A stretch of 64,000 bases of DNA, taken from NCBI GenBank assembly GCA_949592205.1, contig CATIUR010000004.1:8931001-8995000 (forward strand), written 5' to 3'. Shown piece after piece: positions 36,923-47,064 of the stretch. The translations under genes were made by a program, and so were the position numbers. Numbering within the stretch: the stretch's first letter is position 1; the number at the start of each line of letters is the position of its first letter. The stretch comes from Helichrysum umbraculigerum (Eukaryota > Streptophyta > Magnoliopsida > Asterales > Asteraceae). The notes under the pieces are model-generated. The model ran no database searches and was not told the origin of the DNA. It saw nothing but the letters and a program-made list of their open reading frames with translations.

Positions 36923-37537
36923 CAATGTTTTAAGACCCGGTTCGACCGGCCCGGTCGGACCGGAGATTTAGAGGATTCCGGCAAAAAAAAAACCCGGGTT
37001 TTTCGATAATTTGACTAGTCAACTGGCCGCTTAGGCCGGCCGGTCGGATCGGGACTCGGAAAATCATATCTACCCGGTTCGAAGTAATTTACTTTTTTTT
37101 TGTTTTTGTTTTTTTTTTTGTTTTACCTAATTATGAGCAAGTAATGTGATATACTCCGTATTCAAGAATTTTAAGGTGAATAAGAGCAATTTGAGATAAT
37201 CTAGTAGCTTTTGAAGAAGAAATCGCAGTTATCTAAAGAAACAGAGAGAGCAAGAGGTTGAATAATATTGTTTTCATTCTTATTTGAATCATTCGACTTG
37301 ATTATATAGTTAGTCGTACGCTTGTTTAGTATTACCAAACGAAATGTTAAGATATGTTTTACCAAACGGATTGTTAAGCTTTGTTGTTGAGTTTTGTATG
37401 TCTTTATTCCATGTATATAATAAATTTTTAAGGTTTTAACAATTCTGGTCCGACCTTCCGGCTCAACCGATCCGATCAGTCCGACCAGAAATCGGCACTA
37501 ATCCGGTTCGATTAAAAACCCGGGTTTTAAAACATTG
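36923..37537. mobile_element. 615-bp non-autonomous hAT-like element
   Basis: The left end CAATGTTTTAAGACCCGG is inverted at the right end (CCGGGTTTTAAAACATTG). Subterminal sequence is rich in ccggtcgg and gaccgg motifs on both sides. The flanks agtatatg and agtatttt agree at 6 of 8 bases, a plausible decayed hAT target duplication. There is no coding sequence. Confidence 0.65.
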
Positions 37538-39120
37538 AGTATTTTACTTCTAAATTGTATGTTTTTAAAATTGTACTGTAACACTATAAGAATAATATGT
37601 AGCTTCATAAATTTTACTCCGTAACTTACTAGAAAAATCGACATAGGCATAGGCATATTAATCAAATGGTTTTTGGGATGAGTATGACACGTGTGATTGA
37701 GATAAACTATAGGTTTACTGTTATAATAAAATAAAAAATAAACATGTTTAACAACAACTCGTCCGTCGTTTTAATAAGTAAGAAATTTGAACATTTTGTA
37801 AACTTAAAGTTATGAGGTACTATAAGTATACGGTAACAATTGTTTCAAACTAAGTTCCGAATTGATGGTTTAGACTTATGGACTTTTGGATGTAACATAT
37901 ATGATGTATCACATTTGACGAATTCCACATCAACCATAAATATGAAAGACAATAAACTTCATAAGTTTCAACTTTACTAGACACGGCATGCTTAGGCTCA
38001 CAAATACGACATAAAACTTGTACCGTCTCAAATTATTTGTTTATCCTATTATATTTCTAAAAATAAATATGTATTAATAGTTAATTTTTCATATTACCAT
38101 AGATTTTAAAAATACTCAAACCTCACATTTTGATAGTTAAAAACCACAAACACGACACATCTCGTACAAACTCCGCAATTTTAAGCATGTTCGAATCAAA
38201 GGATTATCAAGAGGTGCATAAACAACGTCATTGTGTCATTGGTATAAAACAAACATTAATGTAATTATTGTACACGTGGTGTTGAGTATTCATAAGTATA
38301 ATTATGAACTTACATACTATTCCGTATTATATAAGATAATACGGAGTAATTAAATAATTTCTTTCTTAAAAAGAAGTACTAAGTTTTGATATAATGATAT
38401 TTGAGTTCTTAATAGCCTCAATTTAGTAATGATAATTAATGAAACTTCATGAATTTAATAAAAGTTTATACAAATCTTTTTGACATTTACCCTTTATATG
38501 TATGGAAAAACATAAAATCAAGTAATTGTTTGCATTTTTTTTAATACGAGTATTGTAATTTATGATAAATCAACTTACATATGTGTATACAACTCAACAA
38601 TTAACACTATTCACACTTGACATTAGTCGCATAATAATTGAACTTAGTAACTCGTGCTATGGACGTATAGATCCGTATCACGTGGTCATTAGATGTAATC
38701 TACAAACACAAATATCGCTTGGTAGATACCGTAAAACCAGAGATTATTGATAAAAAAAATGAATAAAATATGTTTTTATACGTCGTCACGTCGGATCTAA
38801 AGATTTAGGGTGACATGTAGAAATAATACGGTGATATCTTAGTTATTGTAACCCATGACACTAATAAAGAATGCAACTAAAATGCACAAATTTTCATAGA
38901 AAAATTACACTTCTAGCGAATGGACCTCTAGTTACAATTACCTTATTTTCAATGTGATTCTGACCCCTCTATAATATAGCATAATAATAATATTAATCCT
39001 TTATTGATTTTTCCCCCCAAAGTACACACTTTTTTCGACTAGATTGGCATTTCTTTTGCTTTTCCCTCTTCCTTACTCTTCAAACAAGAAACCGCAATCA
39101 TTTTTAGATATCTTACATAC
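37538..39120. other. AT-rich intergenic region
   Basis: No gene or bounded repeat was found. ACTCCGTA motifs occur at 37617 and, inverted, at 38340. Confidence 0.5.
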
Positions 39121-40473
39121 ATATAATTAAACCAAAATCTCATGGAGCAATTTGGGCCTTCAATGGGGTTTTTCAGTTTGATCCGACGATCTAGATTTAA
39201 TTAAAATAATTACACTTTTCCCTCCTTAATAATTTTTTTTCATTAGTTTGAGCAAAATTAATACTATCTAATAGTATAAAAATGTACTTCATTCAAATCT
39301 TTACTTCATTATAATTCTTTATTTCTAACCTTATATATATGACTCATCATTCTCTACGTATACCATATCAATGAATCCACAAAAATTTCAACATCTTTTA
39401 GAAAGTTGTTCCCAAAAATTTAGTGTAGTTGAACATCTCTCGTATAAAAAACAACCGGTTGTTTAAGATCCCCAAAGTCCAAAAAAATTGCTCGCGTTGT
39501 CGCAGGTCTCAAAGTTATACATATATGAAATATAACACTTTACATTTAACACACTAACATATATACTAATGTATTTAGTTAAACAAAAAATAGAACTCCA
39601 AATCTAATACAATTTCAATTTGGTCATTCGTTTTGTCGCGAGGCTTTAATTAAACCAAAACCCCTTTGAGAAATCTTGGCCCTTCGATGGAGTTTTTCAA
39701 TTTGATCCAACAATATATAATTAAATTAGATTAAAAATAATAATGTTACACTTTACCCCCAGTAAATAAGAAATCATTTTTTATTAAACCCTTAAATATT
39801 AAAATTATTAAATACAGAGTATATCAATAAAAAAAATTTCAGCTTAAAATACTATTAATTAACATAAAATAACACAGAAAATACAAATCAACACAACTTT
39901 CACGACATATTCTCAATATTAACGAATTTATTTCATAAATATAAGCGAAATCAGTACTATCTAAAATAAAATGTATTCTATTCAAATCTTTTCATAATTA
40001 TATATCTTTATTTCTAACCTTATATATATGATCTATTATTTTATACGTTTTTCCTCATATTGATATCAATGGATACACAAAGATCTCATCAACTTTCAAA
40101 ATAATTGTTCATCTCAAAAATCAAGTGAAGTTGAATATTAATCCGATAAAAAATAATCGGTTGTTCAATATTCCAAAAGTCCAAAAACTTGGAAGCTATG
40201 ATGTATGCATTTTTAAATTTAAATCTTTTTATATATGACAATTTCAATCTACAACAATGAATGCACTCATATTCAATTGAATATCTATAACAATTTCAAT
40301 TTAGTCGTTCGTGTTGTTGCGGGTCTTAAAGCTATACATATACGAATTATAACACTTTACATATAACACACTAACATATATACTGATTTACTGAATTAAA
40401 AAATAAAAGTAAAAACTTCATATCTATAACAATTTTGATTTTGTCTCCCGCGTTGTTATGGGTCTTTAAACTA
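39120..40473 (+). repeat. Diverged direct repeats ending in a Helitron-like terminus
   Basis: Blocks recur at about 0.5-0.7 kb spacing. 'ttgggccttc-atgg-gtttttca-tttgatcc' is at 39147 and 39678. 'gttgaa-at...taaaaaa-aa-cggttgtt' is at about 39428 and 40130. 'tatacatat..gaa.tataacactttacat' is at 39515 and 40334. The last copy ends with tctcccgcgttgttatgggtctttaaactag and a t (40470-40474), which resembles a Helitron 3' end with a weak hairpin. I found no matching 5' end, so only the repeat structure is firm. Confidence 0.5.
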
Positions 40474-40474
40474 G

Positions 40475-40910
40475 TATTATTATTATTATTTATTATAGTA
40501 ATTTAAAGTAGGCAATAATATGAATACGGAATAGTAAATAATTAATTAGTACGTAGTAGTAATTAATAAAAGAATTTAATTGCGGCTGTTGCAGTAGACA
40601 AAGCACGAGATCCATTTTCTCAGTCTTGATGAAAAATAATTAATTTTAAAACAACTAAAGCGTATTCTTTTTTTAGTGGACAAAGTACGAGTAATATTTT
40701 TTAAAATTAAATTAATTATTATTATTATTATTTAAAAAAAAAAAGAAGAAGAAGAAGAAGAAGAGACTAAGAGAGTGTACAACTTAAATGTTACTATTAT
40801 TATTATTTGATTTCTACCTATGTTTTAAATTTTGAAAGAGGGATGCAAATGAAATGAATTAACGACCTTCTAAGTGTTAATTTATATGACTCAATTACAT
40901 ATTTAATTAA
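40475..40910. other. AT-rich spacer with microsatellites
   Basis: Contains short (ATT)n runs near 40480 and 40720 and a (GAA)n run at 40744-40764. No gene was seen. Confidence 0.6.
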
Positions 40911-41211
40911 AGGGTTTAAGTTAACGATCGTCAACGTACTCTCTTTTTTGTTCCGAGATCACCAATCAACCGGTTTTATTACCATGATCACCAACGAACA
41001 TTCAAATTTCATGTCGAAGTCACCAATCTACTTTTACTTACGGGTTGGAGATCGCCAACATACTTTTAATACGGATTTAAGATCGCCAATAAAAATTACA
41101 AAGAAATTCATGAAATTTGAAAATTCGTTGGTGATCATGGTAATAAAACCGGTTGATTGGTGATCTCGGAACAAAAAGGAAAGTACGTTGGCGATCGTTG
41201 ACTTAAACCCT
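40911..41211. mobile_element. 301-bp fold-back MITE
   Basis: The arms are about 88 bp (40911-40998 and 41124-41211) with only a handful of mismatches: agggtttaagttaacgatcg against its inverse at cgatcgttgacttaaaccct. An inner pair (aaatttcatg / catgaaattt) extends the stem. taattaa lies directly outside both ends, consistent with a duplicated target (or TAA). The RNA would fold into a long hairpin. No coding role. Confidence 0.8.
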
Positions 41212-41451
41212 TAATTAAAAGATTGATAAACAAAATAAAAATCGTCAATAAAATATGTGAATAAATAAACTAAAAGTGCATATTAGTTGAGACCATTTTC
41301 TTATAGTTTATTGTGGGGATGAATGAAAGGGCATGTGGTTTGTTTCGGGAGGCAAAAAATTATAGAAACAAGTAAAAGAATTAGGCATCTTTCCTCACTT
41401 TTCTCAAGATGATATACATCATTCATGTTACATATATACTTAAGGGTGTTT

Positions 41452-41672
41452 GTCAATAACGGGCTGAAGCTTGTGGCTGGAGCTGGGGCTGGAGCTGGAG
41501 CTTGGGGCTTGGGCTTAAAAGTCATTTCAAAAAGCTTTTTGTTTAAGAGCTTATTTTTTTAAAAAGTCCCATTGTTTTTGTGCTGCCAAACAAGACTTGT
41601 GGGTTGAGGCTTATTAAAAGTAGAAGTTCAAACCCCTAAAAGCCCCATAAGCCCCGTGCCAAACACACCCTT
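41452..41672. mobile_element. ~220-bp MITE with AAGGGTGTTTG ends
   Basis: The left end aagggtgtttgtca is inverted at tgccaaacacaccctt. An internal direct repeat of ctggagctgggg type lies near 41477-41512. The TSD is ambiguous (tta/tag), so the PIF/Harbinger or hAT assignment is open. Confidence 0.6.
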
Positions 41673-42837
41673 AGTAAAGTTTTTTACTCTATAAAATTTT
41701 TATGTAATTCGATTCGTTCTCTTTTACCAAATAACTTTGACCCACCCTATATGAGAAATTAATTACTCCGTAATTGAAATGTCATTGGGCTTCTTGGCCT
41801 AGGCAGTAGGCACGTCACGTCATCACCTAGTTACCATAGCTCAAATAATTTACGGATTCACAAATGTATGTTATTATTATTAATATTAAATTTAATATGA
41901 TTATCAATGTAGTAAGCCTTTGAACATATTTATGTTAGCTACTACGGAGTAGTATTTGTTTTACTACTTACAGTCCCATAGTTATGTTACAAGTGTACAT
42001 TCCACTAGGTGGTTCAATCTTCTCGTTGTCTTTAAAGAATTACGGAGTAATCAATCTACAATTTGAATAGCTTTCGAGGTTAAATGACTTGCATAGTTTC
42101 ATTTACAAATAACTTTTCTGTAAATTGTTTATAGTTACGGATAATTTGATTAGTGTAATATGCATGGTTATCACGTATGACGACAAAGTAGATTACACAG
42201 ATAAATAAAAAAATTCTTGGTATTTGATGGGTTTTTGATTAATGAAATTCGGCCCACCTAGCATCAAAATCCTAGCTACGCCACTGATTCGATGTATTAT
42301 CTTAGTACGTTGCTATCACTGCCATCATTAAAAATGTGTGAGGTGTTTTTGACTGCTCGTAATCATCGGATTATATGGGTCTTAAAATGTGTATGCAGGG
42401 GTTTTAAAATTGTGTATGTCGTGTTTGTATGTGTGTATATATACAATTGTACGTATACTTCTGTTAAAGTGATTGAGGGTTCAAGTTTAGTGGTGAACAA
42501 TTGTATATATTCGTGAACAAAATGTAAATATTCATGCTTGGTATGTGAGTTATTGCCGATGTAAAAAAGAAAAATTGTTGATTGCAATAAAAAAAGAATA
42601 CGCTTTAGTTGTTTTAAAATGAATCGGCCGGCTTTTTACTATTGAGTATTGACGAGCATCTTTTTTTACTATACAGCCTTCCGTTTTTTGAACACGTCCA
42701 TCGCACCAATGAGGTTGAAATAGCGGCCGTAATAGTTGACTGGTATTATTTAATTACATAAGATTTGGCACTAGAGGTGATTCTCTAAAAAGAAATTTTT
42801 ATTATATACTCCGTATATGTTTATAGATAGATGCCAA
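41673..42837. other. Intergenic, nothing recognised
   Basis: AT-rich, with four ACTCCGTA-type motifs (41765, 41943, 42041, 42807). A short block at 42240-42290 ending in gctacgccactg resembles ends of degraded plant repeats. Confidence 0.45.
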
Positions 42838-43104
42838 TTAGAGCACTCGGAGCGCTTAAAATTGTGCCGCCGTTTTCGATCGAAAACGCCGAGAACTCGG
42901 CGTTCGGCACTCCGACCCGACGTTCTCGGTCGGCGTTTTCGTTCAATGTTTCGTTTGGAACAACGGTTTTCAAAGTTTTTTTTTTTTTCTTTTTCTTCCA
43001 ACGGTTAGATTTCAAAATAAAAAAAATAAAAAAAATGACCGTTTGAACGGCTACTTTTAAAAAAAAAAAAAAAAAAAATTTCTTTTTCCTTTCTCTTTCT
43101 CTTC

Positions 43105-43112
43105 TATAAATA
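43105..43112 (+). promoter_or_regulatory. TATA box of the PIF transposase
   Basis: TATAAATA lies 78 bases before the ATG at 43183, within a T/C-rich leader. Confidence 0.6.
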
Positions 43113-43182
43113 CTACTCCATTCTATACATTTTTTTCACACCTTTCATCCATTTTCTTTCAATTTCTCATACAAAATACAAA

Positions 43183-44472
43183 ATGAGTGATTCGGAATTT
43201 TACGATTCACCTTCTACCGACGATGATGTTGAAATTTTAACAATTCTTCATCAATATCATAACCAAGTTGTAGTCCCCCGTGAAGAGAGCGAATCGTCCA
43301 ACCAAAGTGGTTTAAAGCGTCGTTACATTCCTCGTGATCGGTTTACGGCAAACGATGCTTTAATGAACGATTACTTTATTGACGACGCAAAGTACCCGGC
43401 CGAGTATTTCAAACGTCGTTTTCGTATGAGCAAACGTCTATTTCTTCGAATAGTATAAGGTATATCTAATTACTATACTACTCCAATTCCGGATTATGTT
43501 GATTATTTTCGTCAAAAAGTAGATGGCCGGGGTAAAATGGGATTTACCACCATCCAAAAAGTCACTTCCGCCTTACGTCAATTGGCATACGGTACGTCAC
43601 CGGATGCCTTTGACGAATACTTACAAATGGCGGAAAGAACTTCTCGCGAATGTTTGATTAATTTTACAAAGTGCATGATTGATATATATGCAAATGTGTA
43701 CATGCGAAAACCAACGGCCGATGACATTCAACGGTTGTACGAGAGACATGGTAGCAAGCATGGTTTTCCGGGCATGCTTGGTAGTATTGATTGTATGCAT
43801 TGGGCATGGTCCATGTGCCCTAATGCATGGAAAGGGCAATATACAAGAGGTGACCATGGCTATCCTACTATCATGCTTGAAGCCGTCGCCTCGTATGACA
43901 TGTGGATTTGGCATGCATACTTTGGTGTTGCTGGGGCTAACAACGACCTAAATGTTCTTAATTCTTCTCCTTTGTTTGATGATATGCTCAACGGCACTGC
44001 TCCAGAACAAGCATTTATGGTAAATGGGGTTGAGTACAAAAATGGGTACTATCTTGCTGATGGGATATATCCAGGTTGGGCATCGTTTGTTAAAGGGTAT
44101 TCAAGTGAAGTAGATCCGAAGAGAGTCAAGTTTACCAGAAAATAAGCGGGTGCACGAAAGGATGTTGAAAGGGCCTTTGGTGTGCTTCAAGGACGATGGC
44201 ATATACTACAACAACCGGCACGAGCTTATAAGGTCAACCATATTAAGCGAATAATGTATACATGCATATTGTTGCATAATATGATCCAAGAAGACCAAGG
44301 GTTCAATATTGCCGAAAACGAAGAGTATTATGTTCCTGTCCGCAATATGCAAACGACTTGGATCGAGAGATGTGACACACAAAGGCAAAACAATAAGGAA
44401 CTACGCGATAGAGACGTCCACAACAACCTCCGAGCCGATCTTGTGGAACATATTTGGGAGAATACTCTGTAG
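43183..44472 (+). pseudogene. PIF/Harbinger transposase (HARBI1/ALP1-like), two in-frame stops
   Basis: A single frame of 429 codons runs from ATG 43183 (MSDSEFYDSPSTDDDVE) to TAG 44470-44472. TAA codons interrupt it at 43456-43458 and 44143-44145. After each stop the same frame continues with family-typical sequence: ..YGTSPDAFDEYLQMAE and then KDVERAFGVLQGRWH. The DDE residues are all present: D in GMLGSIDCMHW, D in GANNDLNVL and E in KDVERAFG. The N-terminal half contains RRYIPRDRF and the FKRRFRMSKRLFLRIV helix common to plant PIF transposases. Both stops fit CAA-to-TAA changes. No intron or frameshift is needed. Confidence 0.92.
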
Positions 44473-44848
44473 TTTATTGTTATCTCTTTAAAATAATTGT
44501 CTCCGGATTATGTATTTTTAGGAATTATTGTCTTTTAAATTTATTGTCTTTTAATTATGTATTTGTAGGAATTTTAATTATTGTATGAAAGTACTTTTTA
44601 ATTCAATGTTATTTATTTTTGTTTTGTATTATTTTTATTGTATTAAATTTGTTTAATCAAAATAATAATAATAATAAAATAATTACGAGAACACTGACGA
44701 AAACACTGAAACTCAATGTTAACCACTACCTCACTTTTCTGTTTCAGTGTTCTCGTTCAGTGTTTTCGATAACACTGACGAAAACACTGAAACTCAATCG
44801 AGCGCTCCTTGTGCTCTTATGATGTAAACAATATCTCTGTGTGTCATC

Positions 44849-44871
44849 TATTATTATTATTATTATTATTA

Positions 44872-44941
<70 letters not shown>
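44849..44941. repeat. (ATT)n microsatellite
   Basis: About 30 trinucleotide units with one interruption (attgtta). Confidence 0.95.
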
Positions 44942-44944
<3 letters not shown>

Positions 44945-45327
44945 ATTTATTTATAACATAAAAATGAAGAAATGCACTATATAATATACTATTAACTTAC
45001 TACTTGAGTAACTTATATTCCGTAAGACAGTTGAATTATTTATATTCTAACAAATTAAAAAATTTGACACATCTGTATTGCCCAATAAATAAGAATTTTA
45101 AAATGAAATGGGTGTAACTTTCTAGATATCTGATTTGTTAATAATTTGCTTTAAAAGATAACTTATGTGTACCGTATATTGTAATCTTTTTTAACCTTTT
45201 TTTTTTTTTTTTTCAATATTAGGTTTTAATTTTTTGTAATTAAATTGTTATTTCTGTTAAATATATTAATGAGCGATAGGAGTTTGGCAACTAAGTGCAA
45301 ATCGTACCTACCACCTTGGCCGTGATA

Positions 45328-45570
45328 CTACTGTTCACGATAAGATTTTAAACCCTGTCTGGCTGTCTCCAGTAATTCTTTCGGTTCATACATCGCACCG
45401 AGTTGAAGTCGTTGCAAGTGAATTCTACTAGGCTGAAAAGATGGGCCGAAGCCCAAATAACTAAATTTAATTTCCATGACAAAATGAATACGATATATTT
45501 TACCATGGGCCAAAGCCCAAATAATTAAATTTATTTTCCATGACAAAATGAATACGATTTATTTTACCAT
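45328..45570 (-). repeat. 64-bp tandem duplication beside a possible gene fragment
   Basis: 45443-45506 and 45507-45570 are near-identical direct copies (gggccaaagcccaaata...taccat). The adjacent minus-strand sequence, about 45328-45425, reads RIHLQRLQLGAMYEPKELLE, then TARQGLKSYREQ and stop. It looks protein-like, but I cannot assign it. Confidence 0.5.
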
Positions 45571-45727
45571 TAAAAAAATCACTTTTTAACTATATGAAAT
45601 ACCTTATTCTTCAAAACTTTTTCAATGATTACTATTAAAATAACTTTTGGAAGCTATGATATAATTATAAATAAAAAATATTTTACCTTTTTTTTTTCGA
45701 ACTTTTTTTTACAGTCGTTACTGTTGT

Positions 45728-45885
45728 GATTATTTAAGATAATCACAAAATATAACATGATAATCACATGTGATTATTCTCTAATATAATGTGATTATCA
45801 TGTGTTCGGGATAATCACATGTTATGACATAATAATCACATATTATTTATGTGATTATCAAGTTATAAAATGTGATTATTGTGAA
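45728..45885. repeat. Cluster of tgtgattatca / tgataatcaca motifs
   Basis: Around ten copies of an 11-bp motif alternate in both orientations within 160 bp. They are flanked by a/t-rich arms (ttttttttcgaac at 45688 and gtcgaaaaaaaaa at 45910) that are themselves inverted. It is probably the core of a MITE. Confidence 0.7.
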
Positions 45886-45889
45886 TAAA

Positions 45890-46334
45890 AAAAAAAAAAA
45901 AAAACATAACGTCGAAAAAAAAATTATAAAAGTTATTTGAAAAAGAAGCTATGAAGAAAATTTTGTAAAATAACGTAGTTTGGATAACTAAAAAGTAATT
46001 TTGAAATGTTTTTTACGTTTTCACGAAAATTAATCTTCTTATTTGAAGTCACGACTATATACATATACATTTAAGTAAGTTTATTTATGCTTTTTGTTGG
46101 TCCGTAACATCCTAGCGAAGCGGGTCTCACAACCATGTTACTTAAATTCTCCAGATGATCTCATACATATTATTAATTATCTCGTACTTGAAGGATAGTT
46201 TTATAGCAATTTTATTGATCGTTGCGTTAATAAAGTTGATCAAAACTCTCCAAAATGGGACTCATCAAATAAAGGAGTTTTAAAAAACGTACTTTTTGAA
46301 CTTATTGATCGTTATAATTATCTATACTATGGGT
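45890..46334. other. Intergenic, nothing recognised
   Basis: AT-rich sequence between the repeat cluster and a partial MITE. No gene signal. Confidence 0.5.
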
Positions 46335-46606
46335 AGGGTAAGGTTCAAATGAGATTAAAAATTTGTGTGAGAATAGAGGAACCAATGATATGGTGCCATA
46401 TGTACAAAGAGAATACAAAACCCATTTACCCCTTAAGTTAAATATCTCACAAACGACAAATCGAAAAATTATGAAAATTGCACCATTAGATTCAGCGTTT
46501 GATCCTCTTCGATTTGCCGTCCATTAAGGCATACTTTCGACGAGTTTTTTTTTTTCCATTATTTTTAGTGGGTTTCACATTACTAACACGTGTGTTACAG
46601 TGTTGC
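46335..46606. mobile_element. MITE, family A, truncated third copy
   Basis: It begins agggtaaggttcaaatgag and follows the left half of the 3241-3806 element (cacaaacgacaaatcg, aaaattgcacca, catactttcgacgag, acacgtgtgttac). It then breaks at the telomere-like block, and the right TIR is missing. Confidence 0.65.
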
Positions 46607-46630
46607 GTTTAAGGTTTAGAGTTTGGGGTT

Positions 46631-46709
46631 TAGGGGTTAGGGTTTAGGGTTGGGAGTTTGGGGTTTCGGGACGAAACCCCAAACTCCCAACCCTAAACCC
46701 TAACCCCTA
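46631..46709. repeat. Inverted telomere-like repeat, 36-bp perfect arms
   Basis: The left arm (46631-46666) contains ggttagggtttagggttggg. The right arm (46674-46709) is its exact reverse complement (cccaaccctaaaccctaacc). The spacer is cgggacg. The units are variants of the plant telomere repeat TTTAGGG, meeting head to head. Confidence 0.9.
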
Positions 46710-47064
46710 ACCCCTAAATCCCAGTATTTGATATCGAGTACAAGTTTGGTACTTAAATAAATACCCTGGATTTAACATAATTTGGAGCAACAAAACATAA
46801 CCGTTCAAGTGTTTAACACAGTATGGTACCTAGTACCAGTCTATTTATATTAGTCACACAATTACGAGTTTACACAATCCAAAATTGGTTAATGTAGGTT
46901 AGCAAACACGCGCACATTACGAACCTATCAAGCTTCAAGATCAACGCACTATTCCCTGAGCATTTGACAGAAAAAGCACAGATCTTTTCATAACCGCATA
47001 CGTCTCCAACAGACCCCACATCATCTTCATACTTCATACTTCATTCTTCATACTTCATACCCCT

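Larger units (their letters stand above)
42841..44816 (+). mobile_element. PIF/Harbinger element, 1976 bp
   Basis: The ends GAGCACTCGGAGCGCT and AGCGCTCCTTGTGCTC are inverted (14 of 16 match). TTA flanks both sides (42838-42840 and 44817-44819), the 3-bp target typical of PIF/Harbinger. Inside are a TATA box and a DDE transposase frame (43183-44472) with two stops. Subterminal direct repeats occur at the right end: gacgaaaacactgaaactcaat appears at about 44697 and 44777. The usual second, Myb-like PIF gene is absent. The copy is probably not autonomous. Confidence 0.92.

Noticed and set aside
45728..45885. Possible CRISPR-like array
   Set aside because: The tgtgattatca motifs alternate in orientation with irregular spacing in a plant genome. 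A MITE core explains them.
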